Source: Lolium rigidum
Taxonomy: Eukaryota > Streptophyta > Magnoliopsida > Poales > Poaceae
Direction of reading: 5' to 3'
NCBI RefSeq assembly: GCF_022539505.1
Contig: NC_061514.1
Coordinates: 330,505,090 to 330,569,089 of the forward strand
DNA length: 64,000 nt
This document shows positions 9,309 to 19,848 of this stretch, one piece after another. A program made the translations under genes and the position numbers. The notes under the pieces were generated by a model. That model saw only the letters and a program-made list of their open reading frames with translations, had not been told where the DNA came from and ran no database searches. Every line of letters begins with the position of its first letter. Position 1 is the first letter of the stretch.

Positions 9309-11876
9309 GTTCCGCTCGTCCCGAGCAGGTAAAACGATAACAAAGATAATTTCTGAAGTGATATGCCATCATAACCTTGATCATACTATTTGTAAACATA
9401 TGTAGTGGATGCAGCGATCAAAACAATGGTGATGACATGAGTAAACAGGTGAATCATATAGCAAAGACTTTTCATGAATAGTACTTCAAGACAAGTATTA
9501 ATAAGTCTTGCATAAGAGTTAACTCATAAAGCAATAAATCAAAGTAAAGGTATTGAAGCAACACAAAGGAAGATTAAGTTTCAGCGGTTGCTTTCAACTT
9601 GTAACATGTATATCTCATGGATAATTGTCAACATAGAGTAATATAACAAGTACAATATGCAAGTATGTAGGAATCAATGCACGGTTCACACAAGTGTTTG
9701 CTTCTTGAGGTGGAGAGAAATAGGTGAACTGACTCAACATAAAAGTAAAGAGAATGGTCCTTCAAAGAGGAAAGCATCGATTGCTATATTTGTGCTAGAG
9801 CTTTTATTTTGAAAACATGAAACAATTTTGTCAACGGTAGTAATAAAGCATATGAGTTATGAAAGTTATATCTTACAAGTTGCAAGTCTCATGCATAGTA
9901 TACTAATAGTGCCCGCACCTTTTCCTAATTAACTTGGACTACCGGATCTTTGCAATGCACATGTTTTGACCAAGTGTCACAATGGGGTACCTCCATGCCG
10001 CCTGTACAAAGGTCTAAGGAGAAAGCTCGCATTTTGGATTTCTCGCTTTTGATTATTCTCAACTTAGACATCCATACCGGGACAACATGGACAACAGATA
10101 ATGGACTCCTCTTTAATGCATAAGCATGTGGCAACAATTATTATTCTCATATGAGATTGAGGATATATGTCCAAACTGAAACTTCCACCATGAATCATGG
10201 CTTTAGTTAGCGGCCCAAAGTTCTTCTCTAACAATATGCATGCTCCAACCATGAAGGTGGTAGATCTCTCTTGCTTCGGACAAGACGGACATGCATAGCA
10301 ACTCACATGATATCCAACAAAGAATAGTTGATGGCGCCCCAGAAACATGGTTATCGCTCAACAAGCAACTTAATAAGAGATAAAGTGCATAAGTACATAT
10401 TCAATACTACAATAGTTTTTAAGCTATTTGTCCCATGAGCTATATATTGCAAAGGCGAATGATGGAATTTTAAAGGTAGCACTCAAGCAATTTACTTTGG
10501 AATGGCGGAGAAATACCATGTAGTAGGTAGGTATGGTGGACACAAATGGCATAGTGGTTGGCTCAAGGATTTTGGATGCATGAGAAGTATTCCCTCTCGA
10601 TACAAGGTTTAGGCTAGCAAGGTTATTTGAAACAAACACAAGGATGAACGGTACAGCAAAACTCACATAAAAGACATATTGTAAACATTATAAGACTCTA
10701 CACCGTCTTCCTTGTTGTTCAAAACTCAATACTAGAAATTATCTAGACTTTAGAGAGACCAAATATGCAAACCAAATTAGCAAGCTCTATGTATTTCTTC
10801 ATTAATGGGTGAAAAGTATATGATGCAAGAGCTTAAACATGAGCACAACAATTGCCAAGTATCAAATTATTCAAGACATTTTATCAATTACCACATGTAG
10901 CATTTCCCAATTCCAACCATATAACAATTTAACGAAGAAGATTCAACCTTCGCCATGAATACTATGAGTAAAGCCTAAGGACATATTTGTCCATATGCAT
11001 CAGCGGAGCGTGTCTCTCTCCCATACAGTGAATGCTAGGATCCATTTTATTCAAACAAAACAAAAACAAACCGACGCTCCAAGCAAAGTACATAAGATGT
11101 GGCCGAATAAAAATATAGTTTCAGGGGAGGAACCTGATAATGTTGTCGATGAAGAAGGGGATGCCTTGGGCATCCCCAAGCTTAGACGCTTGAGTCTTCT
11201 TAATATATGCAGGGGTGAACCACCGGGGCATCCCCAAGCTTAGAGCTTTCACTCTCCTTGATCATATTGCATCATACTCCTCTCTTGACCCTTGAAAACT
11301 TCCTCCACACCAAACTTGAAACAACTCATTAGAGGGTTAGTGCATAATAAAAATTCACATGTTCAGAGGTGACACAATCATTCTTAACACTTCTGGACAT
11401 TGCATAAAGCTACTGGACATTAGTGGATCAAAGAAATTCATCCAACATAGCAAAAGAGGCAATGCGAAATAAAAGACAGAATCTGTCAAAACAGAACAGT
11501 CCGTAAAGATGGATTTTATTAGGCCACCAGACTTGCTCAAACGAAAATGCTCAAATTGAATGAAAGTTGCGTACATATCTGAGGATCATGCTCGTAAATT
11601 GGCGTAATTTTCTGAGCTACCAACAGGGAGATAGACCCAGATTCGTGACAGCAAAGAAATCTGGAACTGCGCAGTAATCCAAATCTAGTACTTACTTTTC
11701 TATCAAAGACTTTACTTGGCACAACAAAACTCAAAACTAAGATAAGGAGAGGTTGCTACAGTAGTAAACAACTTCCAAGACACAAATATAAAACAAAAAT
11801 ACTGGAGTAAAAACATGGGTTGTCTCCCATAAGCGCTTTTCTTTAACGCCTTTCAGCTAGGCGCAGAAAGTGTATC
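9309..11876 (-). other. Long non-coding 3' region of element A
   Basis: About 2.5 kb between the protease end and the 3' LTR with no substantial frame on the coding strand. The same region, in the same order, is found in elements B, C and D. It contains two extra copies of the AAGCTTGGGGATGC motif and a short hairpin at 11157-11177. Confidence 0.7.
11157..11177 (-). other. Conserved hairpin in element A
   Basis: A nine-base perfect stem, GGGGATGCC and GGCATCCCC, is separated by a CAA loop when read on the minus strand. The same hairpin is present in B (23036-23056), C (51974-51994) and, with a shifted loop, in D (35769-35789). Confidence 0.65.
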
Positions 11877-13990
11877 TCAAGTAACATCGAGAGATGAAGC
11901 ATCAACATCATAATTTGTTCTAATAATAGAATCATAAGGTAACTTCATTCTCTTTCTAGGGAAGTGTTCCATACCTTTCTTGAGAGGAAATTGATATTTA
12001 ATATTACCTTCCTTCATATCAATAGTAGCACCAACGGTTCGAAGAAAAGGTCTTCCCAATATAATGGGGCAAGATGCATTGCATTCAATATCCAAGACAA
12101 CAAAATCAACGGGGACAAGGTTATTGTTAACCATAATATGAACATTATCAACTTTCCCCAAAGGTTTCTTTTTAGCATTATCAGCGAGATTAACATCCAA
12201 ATAACAATTTTTCAATGGTGGCAAGTCAAGCATATCATAGACTTTTTTAGGCATAACGAAATACTTGCACCAAGATCACATAAAGCATTACAATCAAAAT
12301 CTTTGACTCTCATTTTAATGATGGGCTCCCAACCATCCTCTAGCTTTCTAGGAATAGAAGTTTCAAGTTTTAGTTTCTCTTCTCTAGCTTTTATGAGAGC
12401 ATTTGTAATATGTTTTGTGAAAGCCAAATTTATAGCGCTAGCATTGGGACTCTTAGCAAGTTTTTGCAAGAACTTTATAACTTCAGAGATGTGGCAATCA
12501 TCAAAATCTAAATCATTACAATCTAAAGCAATGGGATTATCATCCCCAAGGTTGGAAAAAATTTCAGCAGTTTTATCACAGGCAGTTTCAGCAGTTTTAG
12601 CAGTTTCAGGTAATTTTGCGCGCTTTGAACTAGGAGTAGAAGCATTGCCAACACCAATTATTTTATCATGGATAGTAGGAGGTGCAGCAACATATGAGTC
12701 ATTAGCATTGCTAATGGTGGTAATAGTCCAAACTTTAGCTACATTTTCTTTTTTAGCTAGTTTTTCATTTTCTTCTCTATCCCACCTAGCACGCAGTTCA
12801 GCCATTAATCTTATATTCTCATTAATTCTAACTTGGATGGCATTTGCTGTAGTAACAATTTTATTTTCAATATCCCTATTAGGCATAACTTTCGATTTCA
12901 AAAGATCAACATCATAGGCAAGACTATCAACTCTAGAAACAAGAATATCAATTTTATTGAGCTTTTCCTCAACAGATTTGTTAAAGGCAGTTTGTGTACT
13001 AATAAATTCTTTAAGCATGGCTTCAAGTCCAGGGGGTGTATTCCTATTATTGTTGTAAGAATTCCCATAAGAATTAGCATAACCGTTACCATTATTATAA
13101 GGATATGGCCTATAGTTATTACTAGAATTGTTCCGATAAGCATTGTTGTTGAAATTATTATTTTTAATGAAGTTTACATCAACATGTTCTTCTTGGGCAA
13201 CCAATGAAGCTAATGGAACATTATTAGGATCAACATTAGTCCTATCATTCGCAAGCATAGACATAATAGCATCAACCTTATCATTCAAGGAAGAGGATTC
13301 TTCAACGGAATTTACCTTCTTACCTTGTGGAGCTCTTTCCGTGTGCCATTCAGAGTAATTAACCATCATATTGTCAAGGAGCTTTGTTGCTTCACCAAGA
13401 GTGATGGACATAAAGGTACCTCCAGCAGCTGAATCCAATAAATTCCGCGAAGAAAAATTTAGTCCTGCATAGAAGGTTTGGATGATCATCCAAGTAGTCG
13501 ATCCATGGGTTGGGCAATTTTTAACTAGAGATTTCATTCTTTCCCAAGCTTGAGCAACATGTTCATTATCCAATTGTTTAAAATTCATTATGCTACTCCT
13601 CAAAGATATAATTTTAGCAGGGGGATAATATCTACCAATAAAAGCATCCTTGCATTTAGTCCAGGAATCAATACTATTCTTAGGCAGAGATAGCAACCAA
13701 TCTTTAGCTCTTCCTCTTAATGAGAAAGGGAACAATTTTAATTTTATAATGTCACCATCTACATCTTTATATTTTTGCATTTCACATAGTTCAACAAAAT
13801 TATTGAGATGGGCAGCAGCATCATCAGAACTAACACCAGAAAATTGCTCTCGCATAACAAGATTAAGTAAAGCAGGTTTAATTTCAAAGAATTCTGCTGT
13901 AGTAGCAGGTGGAGCAATAGGTGTGCATAAGAAATCATTATTATTTGTGCTAGTGAAGTCACACAACTTAGTATTTTCAGGGTTGGCCAT
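11877..13990 (-). pseudogene. gag-protease of element A, one frameshift
   Basis: The start is ATG at 13990 (MANPENTKLCDF). Residues about 45-200 form a Retrotrans_gag-type capsid: FSLRGRAKDWLLSLP, WTKCKDAFIGRYYPPAK, QAWERMKSLVKNCP. An Asn-rich linker follows around residues 280-320, then a coiled-coil-like region, then the aspartic protease with CDLGASIS (DLGA in place of the usual DTG/DSG). No CCHC zinc knuckle is obvious. A one-base deletion just after DLGASIS shifts the frame; the protease continues at 12254-11877 (MPKKVYDMLDLPPLKN, then PIILGRPFLRT). Otherwise the 700-odd codons are open, consistent with a fairly recent loss. Confidence 0.85.
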
Positions 13991-14216
13991 TTTAACAGTA
14001 GTAAATAAAGCAAACTAGATAAAGTAAATGCAAGTAAACTAATTTTTTTGTGTTTTCGATATAGCAAACAAGACAGTAAATAAAGTAAAACTAGCAAATA
14101 ATTTTTTTTGTGTTTTGATATAATGCAGCAAACAAAGTAGTAAATAAAATAAAGCAAGACAAAAACAAAGTAAAGAGATTGAGAAGTGGAGACTCCCCTT
14201 GCAGCGTGTCTTGATT

Positions 14217-14234
14217 TCCCCGGCAACGGCGCCA
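14217..14234 (-). other. Primer binding site of element A (tRNA-Asp)
   Basis: On the minus strand TGGCGCCGTTGCCGGGGA lies 11 bases inside the 5' LTR. It is complementary to the 3' end of plant tRNA-Asp (CCCCGGCAACGGCGCCA). Confidence 0.8.
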
Positions 14235-14245
14235 GAAAATATGCT

Positions 14246-15842
14246 TGATGGCGTGTATTTCACACGTTCGTTGGGCAACCCCAAGAGGAAGGTATGATGC
14301 GCACAGCAGCAAGTTTTCCCTCAGAAAGAAACCAAGGTTTATCGAACCAGGAGGAGCCAAGAAGCACGTTGAAGGTTGATGGCGGCGGGATGTAGTGCGG
14401 CGCAACACCGGAGATTCCGGCGCCAACGTGGAACCTGCACAACACAACCAAAGTACTTTGCCCCAACGAAACAGTGAGGTTGTCAATCTCACCGGCTTGC
14501 TGTAACAAAGGATTAACCGTATTGTGTGGAAGATGATTGTTTGCAGAGAAAACAGTAAAAACAAGTATTGCAGCAGATTTGTATTTCAATATTAAAGAAT
14601 GGACCGGGGTCCACAGCTCACTAGAGGTGTCTCTCCCATAAGATAAAAGCATGTTGGGTGAACAAATTACAGTCGGGCAATTGAAAAATAGAGAGGGCAT
14701 AACAATGCACATACATGACATGATAAGTATAGTGAGATTTAATTGGGCATTACGACAAAGTACATAGACCGCCATCCAACCGCATCTATGCCTAAAAAGT
14801 CCACCTTCAGGTTATCATCCGAACCCCTCCGGTATTAAGTTGCTAACAACGAGACAATTGCATTAAGTATGGTGCGTAATGTAATCAACAACTACATCCT
14901 CGAACATAGCGCCAATGTTTTATCCCTAGTGGCAACAACACAACACAACCTTAGAACTTTCTGTCACCGTCCCAGGTGTCAATGCGGGCATGAACCCACT
15001 ATCGAGCATAAGTACTCCCTCTTGGAGTTAAAAGTAAAAAACTTGGCCAGAGCCTCTACTAGTAACGGAGAGCATGCAAGATCATAAACAACACATGTGT
15101 AATAACTTGATAATTAACATGACATGGTATTCTCTATCCATCGGATCCCGACAAACACAACATATAGAATTACGGATAGATGATCTTGATCATGTTAGGC
15201 AGCTCACAAGATCCAACAATGAAGCACAATGAGGAGAAGACAACCATCTAGCTACTGCTATGGACCCATAGTCCAGGGGTGAACTACTCACTCATCACTC
15301 CGGAGGCGACCATGGCGGTGTAGAGTCCTCCGGGAGATGAATCCCCTCTCCGGCAGGGTGCCGGAGGAGATCTCCGGAATCCCCGAGATGGGATCGGCGG
15401 CGGCGGCGTCTCAGTAAGGTTTTCCGTATCGTGGTTTTTCGCATCAGGGGTTTCACGACGGAGGCTTTAAGTAGGCGGAAGGGCAACGTGGGGGGCCACA
15501 CGGGGGCCCCACACCACAGGTCGGCGCGGCCAAGGGCTGGGCCGCGCCGCCCTATGGTGGCAGCCCCTCGTGGCCCCACTTCGTATGTTCTTCGGTCTTC
15601 GGAAGCTCCGTGGAAAAATAGGCCCCCGGGTCTTCGTTTCGTCCAATTCCGAGAATATTTCGTTACTAGGATTTCTGAAACCAAAAACAGCAGAAAACAG
15701 GAAGCTGGCACTTCGGCATCTTGTTAATAGGTTAGTTCCAGAAAATGCACGAATATGACATAAAGTGTGCATAAAACATGTAGGTATCATCAATAATATG
15801 GCATAGAACATAAGAAATTATCGATACGTCGGAGACGTATCA
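14246..15842 (-). repeat. 5' LTR of element A
   Basis: 1597 bp, nearly identical to the LTR at 7694-9292. It keeps the same 171-codon open frame at 14260-14775. GC-rich stretches around 15380-15600 (minus strand) presumably cover the promoter/leader part. Confidence 0.92.
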
Positions 15843-15847
15843 CCTAT

Positions 15848-18153
15848 CATATGCATCTTCTCAAATTACTCAAATGTTCAATAAGAAGTTTTACTTTAAA
15901 AGGGTTTTTCAAGAACCGCAATATTTTCGAAATAAATAATTTCATGCCAAGATACAACCTACAAGAGGTTGGATGCTATATGGGAGTGCATGAATAAGAT
16001 ACTTGTTACCGAGATGGCAATGGCTTGATGTAGTAGATAAGAGTTCATCGATCATCCTAGCTTGACTCCAATCCTCATATGGTGACAACACCTTCCTTAT
16101 AGATGAGACAAGCCTCCATTGCATCTCCAATGTACCTAAAACATCATTCAAGTACATCTTGGTCCCCAAACTCATTGGGTCCAACATGGTTAGACTAACC
16201 ACAATATATAGGACACACTCCATATAAACATGTGCATATTTAGATGAAATTTGAATTTCATGCACATCTTAGCCATTTAGGATTTGATGGAGTATATCAT
16301 ACATAATGGATCAAAAGAAAGCAAGCATGCTACAAGTATAAACAAATTACATATAAGCATGCACAAAAACTTTTAAAGATCCAAGAAAGATATACTTTGG
16401 ACAAAACACCAAAAGAATTCAATAAGGCATAGAGGTGTCACAAAACAAATTTGTTGTCCAAATTATATCTAAGAAGCAAATCACAAATGATTTGTTCAAC
16501 AAAGTTCAACAAGTGAACTAAGAAGAGACCATTGAGCATAAAGGATGAAATAAAGCAAACATGCTCAAAGATTTATCTCATTCAACAAATAAAGCATAGA
16601 AGAAGGAATGAGATAGCAAAACTCCCAAAGAGAGCAAGGTTCAAACAAATAAACCAAACCCTCTACACTCTTCACAATGGCACAATGTACCGTAAGGAAA
16701 AGGTTTGTCTTCCAAAACAAACACTTGATATGAATTAAGAGAATTTATCAAAAGATTTTTCAAAGGGACAAGGAAGACAAATGGGAGCAACAAAGATTTC
16801 TTGGAAATAAAATAAGTAAATAAGAAGCAATCCAAGGTGAAGATGATCCATGAATTCAACCACATACAAGGTTATCAATTGTCAAGGACAATGAGTATAT
16901 TGGAAATAATTTTCGGTGGTGAATTTACAATGATAGTAAGGATCAACTTCACAATAAAAGGCATAGGATAAGTATATAGAATTAAGCACTATGCATGGAT
17001 GAAGATTCTTGATAACTTCAACTAGTCACACAATCACGCACGGCAATGATTAGAATAACTTGAAGCAAACGGTGTCCCAAATAAGATATAGAGATATGTA
17101 CTTGAGGAAAAACCGCACCAAGAATTTTTTATTCAAACAAGAACCAAAAGATGAGCAATAAAATCTTTTTACTACAAGTGGAGCTTGTTTGAGCAAACAT
17201 GCCACCTAGGAACAAGATAATTAAGAGCATCAACTCTAAGTGGCATAACCTCGTATGTTCACATTTTCTAGGCTTGTGATATGTACAAAACATATTACTC
17301 CTCCATAATGTGATAAGTCATTTCTTCTAAATAAGAGGCAACTAAAATTCAACTAGAGATGATTAATGGATATTTAGAATTTGAATTTCTCATGAGTATG
17401 GCACACCACATAGTGACTAGATAATCTTGCAATATCAATACTAAGTGGTGGTACCCATGTACACACATTTTAAAGGAAGAGAAATGCACAAAGCATATCA
17501 CTCCCCCAAAATGGGATGTTCCATTAATCACTTCAAAGAGAGCCAAATAAGATATCATCAAGATGCATTAGGCTCAAAACAATACACAAGTATATGATGA
17601 GTCAAACAAACATACTTGAATACACAAGATAGGCAAGTAAGACACAACACATACATACACATATTTGGTACAAAACCAAACATGCAAAGGGGCAAGTAAC
17701 TTACAATAAACATGAAGAGTTGAAATATAAGTTACCTCAAAGAGGAACATTGGATATAAGATATAGATGATAATCCATACGACTTGGCATGGTAAAAATA
17801 TAGTATATGAAGATCCCTTAATTCTTCATGAAGTAGCCAAGTCTCCAATGCCCTCCACTTGTACCTATTGATCAAGTTTGAGATTGTTGGTCCCCAACCA
17901 AGTTGGGTCCTAAGAGGTTAGTCACAATAGGCTTGGCAACCCAAATGGTTCTTTTCTTGAAACCACTTTGAGTTCCAACAAACTTGGCAAACACATTTAC
18001 ATCCTTATCCTTCCCTAGAGAATAATCATCATCAACAATTATAGGGTTAGATAAGGTACCACCTAAGCAAGAAGAAGCAAAGTGCCCCTTCTCACGGCAT
18101 AAGTAGCATGTGTTCCCCTTTTTCTTCTTTATTGATTTCTTCTCTTGGGGAAC
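15848..18153 (-). mobile_element. Right part of AT-rich retroelement interior
   Basis: Continuation of the DNA at 7000-7693. It is mostly A-rich and non-coding, with a short zinc-knuckle frame at its right end on the minus strand. It is cut off at 18153 by the LTR of element B. No LTRs or pol domain are in view, so superfamily is unassigned. Confidence 0.55.
17872..18153 (-). pseudogene. CCHC zinc-knuckle gag-like fragment
   Basis: The frame runs on the minus strand through KKSIKKKKGNTCYLCREKGH, with the cysteine-histidine box CYLCREKGHFASSC (C-X2-C-X4-H-X4-C) of retroviral-type nucleocapsids, then AKFVGTQSGFKKRT and KPIVTNLLGPNL, and stops. The basic run before the knuckle fits nucleic-acid binding. 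The upstream part was removed when element B inserted, since codons beyond 18153 come from the B LTR. It probably belonged to a gag of the host retroelement. Confidence 0.65.
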
Positions 18154-19686
18154 TGATACGTCTCCAACATATCGATAATTTCTTGTGTTCCATGCCACAT
18201 TATTGATGTTATCTACATGTTATATGCACACTTTATGTCATATTCGTGCATTTTCTGGAACTAACCTATTAACAAGATGCCGAAGTGCCAGTTCTCGTTT
18301 TCTGCTGTTTTTGGTTTCGAAATCCTAGTAACGAAATATTCTCGGAATCGGACGAAATCAACGCCAAAGTTCCTATTTTCATCGGAAGCATCCAGAACAC
18401 CCGGGAAGGACCAGAGGGGGCCACCGGGCCACCAAACCCTAGGCTGGCGCGGCCAGAGGGGGGGCCGCGCCGCCCTATGGTGTGGCCCCCCTGTCAGCCC
18501 TCCTGCGCCGCCTCTTCGCCTATAAGAAGCCCCTGGATCAGAAAACCCGATACCAATTGACGAAACCCACGAAAACCTTCCAGAGCCGCCGCCATCGCGA
18601 AGCCAAGATCTGGGGGACAGGATCTCCGTTCCGGCACCCTGCCGGAGCGGGGAAGTGCCCCGGAAGGCTTCTCCATCGACACCGCTGCCATCTCCACCGC
18701 CATCTTCATCACCGCTGCTGCTCCCATGAGGAGGGAGTAGTTCTCCATCGAGGCTCGGGGCTGTACCGGTAGCTATGTGGTTCATCTCTCTTCCATGTAC
18801 TTCAATACAATGATCTCATTGAGATTCATATGAGTTTGTATCACAATTTATCTATGTGCTACTCTAGTGATGTGTTATTAAAGTAGTTTATTCCTCCTGC
18901 ACGTGTGTAAAGGTGACAGTGCGTGCACCGTGTTAGTACTTGGTTTATGCTATGATCAAGATCTCTTGTAGATTGCGAAGTTAACTATTGCTATGATAAT
19001 ATTGATGTGATCTATTCCTCCTACATATGCATGAAGGTGACGAGTGTGCATGCTATGCTAGTACTTGGTTTAGTAGCGTTGATCTATCTTACACTAAAGG
19101 TTACTTAAACATGAGCATTATTGTGGAGCTTGTTAACTCCGGCATTGAGGGTTCGTGTAATCCTACGCAATGTGTTCATCATCCAACAAAAGTGTAGAGT
19201 ATGCATTTATCCGTTACGTTATGTGATCAATGTTGAGAGTGTCCACTAGTGAAAGTGTAATCCCTAGGCCTTGTTCCTAAATACTACTGAGTTACTACTG
19301 CTTGTTTACTACTGCTGCGTTACTACTACTACGTTACTACTGCTTGTTTACTGTTTTACTGCGTTACTACTGTCTGCAATACCACCACCATCAACTACAC
19401 GCCAAGCACTTTTACGGCACCGTTGCTACTTGCTCATACTTATTCATACCACCTGTATTTCACTATCTCTTCGCCGAACTAGTGCACCTATTAGGTGTGT
19501 TGGGGACACAAGAGACTTCTTGCTTTGTGGTTGCGGGGTTGCATGAGAGGGATATCTTTGACCTCTTCCTCCCCGAGTTCGATAAACCTTGGGTATCCAC
19601 TTAAGGGAAACTTGCTGCTGTTCTACAAACCTCTGCTCTTGGAGGCCCAACACTGTCTACAAGAATAGAAGCTCCCGTAGACATCA
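18154..19686 (+). repeat. 5' LTR of element B
   Basis: Begins TGATACGTCTCCAACATATCG and ends GTAGACATCA. The 5' part is related to the LTRs of A and C, while the 3' two thirds are different and match element D. It is GC-rich around 18400-18700, then has two to three partial repeats of GGTGACGAGTGTGCA-type sequence (18900-19060). Confidence 0.85.
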
Positions 19687-19695
19687 AGCACTTTT

Positions 19696-19713
19696 CCGGC
19701 GCCGTTGCCGGGA
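19696..19713 (+). other. Primer binding site of element B (tRNA-Asp)
   Basis: CCGGCGCCGTTGCCGGGA, ten bases inside the LTR. It matches the tRNA-Asp 3' end apart from the first bases and one missing G. Confidence 0.7.
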
Positions 19714-19848
19714 GGAAAGGTAAAAGGCTCTCATACTACGGTCTCAGGTAAAGTATTTTTCCGGCGCCGTTGTGTGTGTGCTCGAAGCTATTTCCTTTAG
19801 ATCCTGCAATTGCATCTTGTTGTTTCTTGTTTACACTAGTTTGGCATA

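Larger units (their letters stand above)
7694..15842 (-). mobile_element. LTR retrotransposon A (Gypsy-type, gag-pro only), complete
   Basis: Two LTRs (7694-9292 and 14246-15842) bound an internal region of about 4.95 kb. The element is flanked by CCTAT at 7689-7693 and 15843-15847. LTR ends are TG...CA on the coding (minus) strand. It has a primer binding site matching tRNA-Asp, a gag-protease frame, and a purine tract at the 3' LTR. No reverse transcriptase, RNase H or integrase is seen, so it is non-autonomous. By eye the LTRs differ at roughly 22 substitutions and 6 indels. With a commonly used grass rate of 1.3e-8 per site per year, that suggests about half a million years. Family resemblance to Sabrina/Fatima-type elements is from memory. 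Confidence 0.92.

Noticed and set aside
12833..13207. Plus-strand open frames antisense to the gag of element A (and the matching minus frames in C)
   Set aside because: They are mirror frames of the AT-rich gag coding strand, without independent domains.
14217..14234. tRNA-Asp-like sequence
   Set aside because: Only the 18-base primer binding site is present at each retrotransposon; no cloverleaf, so no tRNA gene.
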